Below, in pieces: positions 1 through 5,866 of a DNA stretch of 5,866 nt (position 1 is the first letter of the stretch; the number at the start of each line of letters is the position of its first letter). Under the pieces are notes generated by a model. The model made no database searches, was not told the DNA's origin, and saw only the letters and a program-made list of their open reading frames with translations. Source of the DNA: Phycisphaerales bacterium (GTDB lineage Bacteria; Planctomycetota; Phycisphaerae; SM23-33); the NCBI GenBank assembly GCA_003153915.1, contig PMBX01000208.1:1-5866 (forward strand), in the 5' to 3' direction. The translations under genes and the position numbers were made by a program.

Positions 1-96
1 TCCGCCTGGGGAAACGGCGGAGAGGACATAAGCCGGCTCCTCCGCCGGTGCTACTGTGGGGCAGGGCGAGAAATCGCTCACTCGGTCCTTCCTGCC
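1..96. repeat. GC-rich leader with overlapping inverted repeats
   Basis: No gene is supported here. Several complementary segments are visible: TCCGCC (1-6) with GGCGGA (16-21); CGGCGGAG (15-22) with CTCCGCCG (40-47); GGCAGG (60-65) with CCTGCC (91-96); and GGGCGA (64-69) with TCGCTC (74-79), closing a GAAA tetraloop with one G-T pair. The first two pairings share bases 16-21 and exclude each other, as do the last two over 64-65, so alternative folds are possible. No T-run follows, so this is not an intrinsic terminator. It may be part of a structured leader or the end of an element lying left of the window. I do not recognise a known RNA family. Confidence 0.35.
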
Positions 97-142
97 TGGC
101 CCGTTCCGGGGCGAGTTTCCGAACAATCTGCCTGCGTTATCT

Positions 143-166
143 CTTGCGCGGCCAGTCCCGCGCAAG
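143..166. repeat. Perfect 9-bp hairpin upstream of the PEP-CTERM gene
   Basis: CTTGCGCGG (143-151) and CCGCGCAAG (158-166) are exact reverse complements around a 6-base loop. The stem is GC-rich and would be very stable in RNA. It ends 58 bases before the ATG of the PEP-CTERM gene. The nearest T-run (173-176) starts six bases past the stem and is only four bases long, so a terminator is a poor fit. A 5'-UTR structure or a protein-binding site is more likely, but the function is not shown. Confidence 0.5.
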
Positions 167-224
167 GTGAAATTTTCGGTTGATGACAGGCGACGGCAAG
201 GCATGAAAAAGGAAGGGAAGAATC

Positions 225-824
225 ATGAACACGAAAGCGATCTTGGCAATTTGTGCGGTATCGGGAATGGTTTTGGCAGTCGTTGGTGTGGCGCAGGCGT
301 CAATCCTGACTTACTCCATAGTCGATTACCCGGCATATCAGACGGATGCTGCGACGGGTCTTACGGACCATCTGTCGGGCACGATCACCGCCGACCCGAC
401 GACGGGCGTCATCGACTCCGCCTCGTTCACCATCACGACAGGGACGGGCGTTTCCTACGTCGTCGCCGCGGCAGAAATTGGAGCTGGTTACTCCGTCCAT
501 ATGACCCCAACAGAAATCACGGTTACTCAGGATAACCCCAATGAAATGTGGGACCGTGGGGCGCTCCATCTGAACGGCCCGACCAACGTAGCCGATATCT
601 CTGCCATTGTGAACTGGTACACGCCCGGTACTCCATTCATGGGCGGAGTTCCGTCGCCGTCGTACGATGGGACTGTCTTCCACAGCAAGACGCGCTATGC
701 TGAATATGCCTCTGCCGGTCTGGGCGATTTTCCCTGGGTCGTGGCGACTGTCGTCCCTGAACCCGCGACGATGACATTGCTGGCCCTGGGCGGGCTGGCG
801 CTGATCCGACGCCGCAAGCCGTAA
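225..824 (+). CDS. PEP-CTERM sorting-domain protein, secreted
   Basis: A 199-residue exported protein of unknown function. The N-terminus is a classic signal peptide: Lys4, a hydrophobic stretch at about 5-22, and an Ala-Gln-Ala cleavage site after residue 25. The C-terminus is a textbook PEP-CTERM tail: VPEP at 177-180, a short hydrophobic segment at about 182-194, then RRRKP at the very end. In this family the tail is recognised by an exosortase, which cleaves it and delivers the protein to the cell surface or an extracellular matrix. The central part (26-176) is rich in Thr, Ser, Gly and Ala, and looks like a beta-rich secreted domain; I recognise no enzymatic motif and see no cysteine after the signal peptide. 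The start is supported by a purine-rich GGAAGGGAAG at 211-220 just ahead of the ATG. The gene is followed by its own terminator and looks monocistronic. No exosortase gene is in the window. Sorting class is confident; function is unknown. Confidence 0.9.
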   Translation: MNTKAILAICAVSGMVLAVVGVAQASILTYSIVDYPAYQTDAATGLTDHLSGTITADPTTGVIDSASFTITTGTGVSYVVAAAEIGAGYSVHMTPTEITVTQDNPNEMWDRGALHLNGPTNVADISAIVNWYTPGTPFMGGVPSPSYDGTVFHSKTRYAEYASAGLGDFPWVVATVVPEPATMTLLALGGLALIRRRKP

Positions 825-850
825 GCCACTGTCCAATCTTCGCAGAACAG

Positions 851-888
851 AAGCCCCGGTGCAGCCGGCCACTGGCTGGGGCTTTTTT
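851..888 (+). terminator. Rho-independent terminator of the PEP-CTERM gene
   Basis: AAGCCCC (851-857) pairs with GGGGCTT (878-884), and an inner AGCC/GGCT pairing can lengthen the stem. A six-base T-run (883-888) follows directly. It begins 26 bases after the stop codon of the PEP-CTERM gene, the expected place for an intrinsic terminator, and separates that gene from csrA. Confidence 0.88.
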
Positions 889-1060
889 GTGCGCTCAGCC
901 GCACCAATACGCGGCGCCATCGTCCTGCCCCGTCGTCATCGAGGGCAAGAGTTGCCGCATGAAGGACCGAATCGATCCCTGTCCCGCGGAATTGCCGAGA
1001 CGACAGCCAGTCGTAGTCGTACGGCGGACATCACCTGCTTATTGCCCAAAGTTGCTTAGG

Positions 1061-1086
1061 TTGCCGGGTGGTTTGGCCGATATACT
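1061..1086 (+). promoter_or_regulatory. Possible csrA promoter (weak)
   Basis: TATACT at 1081-1086 matches five of six bases of the sigma-70 -10 consensus and lies 93 bases before the csrA start. The best -35-like box, TTGCCG at 1061-1066, is only 14 bases away, shorter than the usual 16-18, so the pair is not convincing. The -10 box may be used with an activator, by another sigma factor, or not at all. Confidence 0.25.
1067..1080 (+). repeat. 14-base upstream motif, copy 1
   Basis: GGTGGTTTGGCCGA here matches GGTGGCTTGGCCGA at 1784-1797 at 13 of 14 positions, in the same orientation. This copy lies about 100 bases before the csrA start and directly abuts a TATACT box. A shared regulator site is possible, but two copies are too few to tell from chance. 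Confidence 0.3.
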
Positions 1087-1165
1087 GATGATGAGAAGTT
1101 AGGCCCCGGCGTACGCGGTCTGGCGGCAGCAGCGTGTGTGTGCGTGCCACGGCCGGCGTATCCAC

Positions 1166-1173
1166 GGAAGGAG
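1166..1173 (+). promoter_or_regulatory. csrA ribosome binding site, decides the start
   Basis: GGAAGGAG at 1166-1173 sits six bases before the ATG at 1180. It selects this ATG over an in-frame GTG at 1138, which would add 14 residues before the invariant CsrA N-terminus. GGA triplets at 1166-1168, 1170-1172 and 1178-1180 overlap the site and the start codon. GGA is the core recognised by CsrA, so self-repression of translation is possible. Confidence 0.8.
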
Positions 1174-1179
1174 CCGAGG

Positions 1180-1455
1180 ATGCTGGTTCTGTCCAGACAA
1201 CGTGACGAGTCGATCATCATCGGCGACGACATCGAGATCACCGTCGTCGATATCCGCGGGGAGAAGGTTCGTCTGGGAATCAACGCCCCGCCGCACGTCC
1301 CCGTCCATCGCAAGGAAGTCTACGATGCGATGGTCCGCGAGAAGCAGGCCGCCGGCGCGACGGGCGTTTCTGCAAAAGTCGAGTCCCTGGCCAATAAGAA
1401 CAAGCCCACCCCCCAAGGTCCGCCAACCACCCCACCTCCCCCTGCCGGTCAGTAA
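1180..1455 (+). CDS. csrA: Carbon storage regulator CsrA with proline-rich C-terminal tail
   Basis: A 91-residue RNA-binding global regulator. CsrA dimers bind GGA motifs in mRNA leaders and block translation or alter stability; in many bacteria they control carbon flow, motility and surface growth. The family fold covers about residues 1-58: it opens with MLVLSR, has the IGDDIEITVV strand region (14-23), VRLGINAP (30-37) and the VHR motif with Arg44, which with Leu4 corresponds to key RNA-contact positions of the E. coli protein. The family is usually about 60-75 residues long; this one has an extra segment (about 59-91) that is charged at first, then proline- and threonine-rich, ending PPPPAGQ. 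The tail looks disordered and its role is unknown. The start is fixed by the strong ribosome binding site and by CsrA proteins beginning directly with ML-L/V-L. It stands alone between long gene-free stretches, without flagellar or fliW genes in view. I see no clear terminator after it. Confidence 0.95.
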   Translation: MLVLSRQRDESIIIGDDIEITVVDIRGEKVRLGINAPPHVPVHRKEVYDAMVREKQAAGATGVSAKVESLANKNKPTPQGPPTTPPPPAGQ

Positions 1456-1476
1456 TCCCGCGAAACATCACCAGGC

Positions 1477-1554
1477 TTAGGGCGTGTAACTCGTTGTATG
1501 CGCAAGAGTAACTTCATTTAGAATTGCGCGAGCAACAATAGCTGTTCGCCCTAA
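1477..1554. repeat. Nested imperfect palindrome, about 78 bases
   Basis: Three pairs of complementary blocks are nested around one centre: TTAGGGCG (1477-1484) with CGCCCTAA (1547-1554); GTTG (1493-1496) with CAAC (1533-1536); GCGCAA (1500-1505) with TTGCGC (1524-1529). The gaps on each side are nearly equal (8 and 10, then 3 and 3 bases). This gives 18 exact pairs around an 18-base loop. AGGCTT occurs at both borders (1473-1478 and 1556-1561), overlapping the left arm, and resembles a target duplication. There is no T-run after either arm. It could be a large operator, a hairpin RNA or a miniature inverted-repeat element. Confidence 0.5.
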
Positions 1555-1566
1555 AAGGCTTCCTTT

Positions 1567-1582
1567 CGCCACCGCGGTGGCG
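1567..1582. repeat. 16-bp perfect palindrome
   Basis: CGCCACCGCGGTGGCG is identical to its reverse complement over all 16 bases. It lies 12 bases right of the larger nested palindrome and 274 bases before the dehydrogenase start. The lack of a spacer suits a binding site for a dimeric protein better than an RNA hairpin. No regulator gene is adjacent, so the role is unknown. Confidence 0.5.
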
Positions 1583-1783
1583 GAGGTCGAAGCGATGAGA
1601 CGGCAGATTGTTCCCCGGAGCGCCTCGCGAAAACCAGATCTGTTCCGCCAGTTCCTCCTGCCCGCGCTGGGCGCCCGGTTTCCCTGGTGTCGCCAAGGGG
1701 TGGAAAACGCTTGCGGAACTGCGCAGGCAGAGGACAATGAAAGGCCAGCGGCCCGTGGTGTTCGCGGACCTGTGAGAATCCCT

Positions 1784-1797
1784 GGTGGCTTGGCCGA
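1784..1797 (+). repeat. 14-base upstream motif, copy 2
   Basis: GGTGGCTTGGCCGA differs at one position from the copy at 1067-1080. It lies 59 bases before the dehydrogenase start, a reasonable place for a regulatory site. Unlike copy 1, it is not followed by a recognisable -10 box. Confidence 0.3.
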
Positions 1798-1844
1798 ATG
1801 TCGCTCTATCTGGCTCGCGGTTTCGGCCGGCCACCAAAAGGTTT

Positions 1845-1850
1845 GGGAGG
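1845..1850 (+). promoter_or_regulatory. Dehydrogenase ribosome binding site, decides the start
   Basis: GGGAGG at 1845-1850 lies six bases before the ATG at 1857. It favours this start over an in-frame GTG at 1785, which would add 24 residues unlike the normal N-terminus of the family and overlap the repeated 14-base motif. Confidence 0.7.
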
Positions 1851-1856
1851 CGTGCA

Positions 1857-2866
1857 ATGCGCGGCATAAAGTTGCTGGACCGGCGCAAGCTGGAAATGCG
1901 AGACTACCCCGATCCCGTGCCCCAGGGCGACGAAGTCGTCGTTCGCATCGAGGCTGCGCCCATCTGCGGCAGCGACCTGCACGGTTTGTACGAAGTTCCG
2001 GGGGAGAAACGCTGGATTCCCGGCCATGAAGCCACCGGCGTTGTGGTCGCGGTGGACCGCCCCAGGCGATTCAAGGTCGGCGACCGGGTCTGCATGACGC
2101 CATTCCGCTCGTGCGGCGCGTGCGACTCTTGCCGCAGCGGCTACGTGGCCTATTGCCGCGCGAAGAAGGGCATATATGGTTTCACCCGCGACGGCTTCCA
2201 GGCGGAACTGGTAGCGGTGTCGGAATCCACGCTGCTTCCGCTGCCAAACAGCGTTTCCTTCGAGGAGGGCAGCCTGATCCTGGACCCGGTGGGATCGCCG
2301 TACCATTCCCTCAAGAGGATGGGGACGAACGCCACGCACACCGTCGGCGTGTTCGGCCTCGGGCCGATGGGGCTTGGCGCCGTCCTGATCGCCACACGCC
2401 TGGGGGCGAGGGTAATCGGCGTGGACCCCATCGCGTATCGACGCGAACTGGCCAGAAAACTCGGCGCGTCCGAGACGATCGATCCGGCCGTCGGCGACGT
2501 GGTGGCCCAAATCCGCGAACTTACGCATGGTTACGGTCTGGACCGATCCGTCGAATGCACCGGAAAGGCCGAACCTTTGCACGCCGCGTTGGACCTGGCA
2601 CGGCCACTGAGCCACGTGGCCATCATCGGGGAGAACGAACAGGCGACGATCAGGCCGTCGGATCATTTCACCAGCAAGGAGATATTCCTTTCCGGGTCAT
2701 GCTGCTTTCCACTCGGTGAGTACGGTGACATCCTCCACCTGCTAGAAAACGGTCTTCGGGTTCGTGACCTAATTACGCACCGCTTCCCCATCGAGCAAGC
2801 GGAAGCCGCCTATTCGTTGTTCGCCCAGGGCAACACCGGCAAGGTTCTTTTTGTCAGGAGTCAGAC

Positions 2867-2870
<4 letters not shown>
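1857..2870 (+). CDS. Zinc-dependent medium-chain alcohol/polyol dehydrogenase
   Basis: A 337-residue cytosolic oxidoreductase of the medium-chain (MDR) zinc family, which includes sorbitol, threonine and alcohol dehydrogenases; it should oxidise a secondary alcohol with NAD(P). The GroES-like N-terminal domain carries the catalytic zinc motif: Cys37 in ICGSDLH, then GHE with His57 and Glu58. A structural zinc lobe follows with Cys86, Cys89, Cys92 and Cys100. Asp143 in LDPVGS sits where family members usually have Glu or Cys, a candidate further zinc ligand. The Rossmann domain has GLGPMG (167-172), and Asp190 at the end of the second strand suggests NAD preference. Length is normal, with no export signal. 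The exact substrate cannot be read from the sequence. The stop codon overlaps the start of the secreted lyase gene as ATGA, so the two are probably translated together; this suggests, as inference, a sugar or sugar-acid product of glycan breakdown as substrate. Confidence 0.9.
2856..2870 (+). promoter_or_regulatory. Ribosome binding site and ATGA stop/start overlap
   Basis: AGGAG at 2856-2860 lies six bases before the ATG at 2867, inside the end of the dehydrogenase gene. The ATG overlaps the dehydrogenase TGA (2868-2870) in the sequence ATGA. This arrangement is typical of translational coupling and supports a single two-gene transcript. Confidence 0.85.
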
Positions 2871-5134
<2,264 letters not shown>

Positions 5135-5268
5135 CGTAGCCGAGGCGGCCAACCACAAACTTTTCGTAAGGTCGAAACGTTTTATCCCCAACTCCTCGTC
5201 CACGGTCTTTGGAACCGCTCCCCCCAGCCGGTTCCACACGGCCCCAATGCTCCCCATCCGTGATTATC
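5135..5268. other. Intergenic region after the operon, with a hairpin lacking a T-run
   Basis: No gene is supported. TGGAACCG (5210-5217) and CGGTTCCA (5229-5236) are exact complements around an 11-base loop, but no T-run follows on either strand, so it is not a standard intrinsic terminator. A weaker TTTCG/CGAAA pair lies at about 5162-5178. The operon's transcript end is therefore not obvious. Confidence 0.4.
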
Positions 5269-5297
5269 TGGAAACCGCCTCGGCGATTTGCTACAAT
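5269..5297 (+). promoter_or_regulatory. Sigma-70-type promoter of the aldo/keto reductase gene
   Basis: TGGAAA (5269-5274) and TACAAT (5292-5297) match four of six and five of six consensus bases and are separated by the ideal 17 bases. Transcription would start near 5304, leaving a leader of about 45 bases before the ATG at 5348. This is the best promoter in the window and suggests that the reductase is transcribed separately from the lyase operon. Confidence 0.6.
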
Positions 5298-5347
5298 GTT
5301 TCCATAATCCGGGGAACAAGAAGGGGGTAGTACTGAAAGGAATATAC

Positions 5348-5866
5348 ATGCTTTACCGTCAGTTGGGACGTACCGGTTACAGGGTATCGCAGCTTGGTTT
5401 TGGCGCGATGCGTTTACCGATGATCGGTCAGGGACCGGAGGCGAAGGTCAACCGCGAGCTGGCCATCCCCATGTTCCACCGGGCCTTTGAGGCGGGCGTG
5501 AACTACGTTGACACTGCCGTCGGTTACGGCAACAGCGACAGCCAGCGGGCCGTCGGCGATGCGATAAAGGGTTGGCGCGACAAGCTGGTAGTCTCCACCA
5601 AGAACCACTACTACGACGAAAACGAGAAAGACTGGTGGCAAAACCTGGAGGATAGCCTCCAACGCCTCGGCCTCGACCACATCGACATCTATCGCCCGGC
5701 GCGCCTGGACCCCAATGTGCCCATCGAGGAGACGGTCGGGGCGATCGCCGAGATGGTCAAGGCGGGCTACGTGCGCGCGATCAGCCTCTCGGAGGTCGGG
5801 GCCGAGACGATCCGTCGGGCGGCGAAGGTCCACCCGATCGTCGACCTGCAGATCGAATATTCGCTG
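5348..5866 (+). CDS. Aldo/keto reductase, N-terminal part (runs off right edge)
   Basis: The first 173 codons of an NAD(P)H-dependent aldo/keto reductase (TIM barrel), open to the end of the window. The start is supported by GAAAGGA (5335-5341) six bases before the ATG. Residues 3-23 (YRQLGRTGYRVSQLGFGAMR) are the usual first strand and substrate-loop region; DTAVGYGNS (55-63) holds catalytic Asp55 and Tyr60; STK (83-85) holds catalytic Lys85. The fourth active-site position, normally His in an LH(R/G) motif after DIY, reads Pro-Ala-Arg here (117-119), so the His is missing. Residues 1-115 resemble the COG1453-type reductases (STKNHYY, WWQNLEDSL), while 116-173 (PARLDPNVPIEETVGAI, LSEVGAETIRRA) resemble a COG0667-type subfamily that I recall with the same PAR motif. 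GC rises from about 60% to about 67% across that point by hand count. The substrate is unknown. Confidence 0.88.
   Translation, partial: MLYRQLGRTGYRVSQLGFGAMRLPMIGQGPEAKVNRELAIPMFHRAFEAGVNYVDTAVGYGNSDSQRAVGDAIKGWRDKLVVSTKNHYYDENEKDWWQNLEDSLQRLGLDHIDIYRPARLDPNVPIEETVGAIAEMVKAGYVRAISLSEVGAETIRRAAKVHPIVDLQIEYSL

Larger units (their letters stand above)
889..1179. other. Gene-free stretch upstream of csrA
   Basis: Short open frames occur here on both strands, but none has a credible ribosome binding site together with a recognisable product. The right half holds a possible -10 box (TATACT, 1081-1086), one copy of a 14-base motif repeated before the dehydrogenase gene (1067-1080), and the csrA ribosome binding site. 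The left half (about 889-1040) shows nothing I can interpret. Confidence 0.5.
1456..1856. other. 401-base gene-free stretch between csrA and the operon
   Basis: Open frames exist on both strands but read like shadow translations: rich in Arg, Pro and Ser, without motifs or ribosome binding sites. The stretch does contain structure: a nested imperfect palindrome (1477-1554), a 16-bp perfect palindrome (1567-1582) and the second copy of a 14-base motif (1784-1797). It may hold the operon promoter, a small mobile-element remnant or a structured RNA. A possible -10 box, TAGAAT at 1519-1524, lies inside the first palindrome without a good -35 partner. From about 1600 to 1780 I see nothing interpretable. 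Confidence 0.45.

Noticed and set aside
2..31. Possible last codons of an upstream gene, ending at TAA 29-31.
   Set aside because: Only nine codons are visible and other frames are also open, so nothing supports a gene over chance.
30..100. Cobalamin-riboswitch-like fragments (GGGGAAAC, GCTACTGTG, CCTGCC).
   Set aside because: The pieces appear in a loosely similar order, but the conserved core and spacing of the cobalamin family are not met, and the downstream gene has no link to cobalamin. An Infernal search would settle it.
56..535. A 159-residue open frame overlapping the PEP-CTERM gene in another frame.
   Set aside because: Its translation is rich in Arg, Gly and His and lacks motifs; it is a shadow of the PEP-CTERM gene, which has a signal peptide and sorting tail.
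1138..1179. N-terminal extension of CsrA from an upstream in-frame GTG.
   Set aside because: CsrA begins with ML(V/I)L and the strong ribosome binding site is placed for the ATG at 1180.
1477..1554. Integron attC or dif-type recombination site.
   Set aside because: The arms do not match the RYYYAAC/GTTRRRY cores of attC or the XerC/XerD arms of dif, and no integrase or cassette is present.
1785..1856. 24-residue N-terminal extension of the dehydrogenase from a GTG start.
   Set aside because: The extra residues do not fit the family, and GGGAGG is correctly placed for the ATG at 1857.
5162..5178. TTTCG/CGAAA hairpin as the operon terminator.
   Set aside because: The stem has only five pairs, mostly A-T, and no proper T-run follows.

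Overview
The window suggests a moderately GC-rich (roughly 60%) member of the Planctomycetota, probably Phycisphaerae-like. The evidence is a short secreted protein ending in a PEP-CTERM sorting tail, a CsrA with a long proline-rich tail, and a secreted PL1-type pectate lyase-like enzyme carrying an EF-hand-like calcium module and a formylglycine-generating-enzyme-like (SUMF1/FGE) domain. This placement is inferred from gene content; there is no rRNA or other marker gene. All recognisable genes are on the + strand.

Layout: (1) 1-224, a GC-rich leader with several inverted repeats, no supported gene. (2) 225-824, a PEP-CTERM protein, followed by a strong intrinsic terminator at 851-888. (3) 889-1179, a gene-free stretch leading to csrA (1180-1455). 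(4) 1456-1856, a 401-base gene-free stretch with a nested imperfect palindrome (1477-1554), a 16-bp perfect palindrome (1567-1582) and a 14-base motif that is also found upstream of csrA. (5) 1857-5134, a two-gene operon: a zinc-dependent medium-chain dehydrogenase and, overlapping it by ATGA, a 755-residue secreted multidomain lyase-like protein. (6) 5135-5347, an intergenic region with a convincing sigma-70-type promoter. (7) 5348-5866, the first 173 codons of an aldo/keto reductase that runs off the right edge.

How the genes may work together: the operon pairs an exported polysaccharide-active protein with a cytosolic NAD(P)-dependent sugar/polyol-type dehydrogenase, which suggests breakdown of a uronic-acid-rich glycan and oxidation of a product. 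The aldo/keto reductase has its own promoter but could serve the same carbohydrate metabolism. The PEP-CTERM protein would be an exosortase-sorted surface or matrix protein. CsrA is a global post-transcriptional regulator with no obvious functional link to its neighbours.

The points most worth a second look are the lyase-calcium module-coiled coil-FGE-like fusion, whose FGE-like domain lacks the catalytic cysteine pair; the aldo/keto reductase, which looks like a hybrid of two subfamilies; and the palindromes between csrA and the operon.
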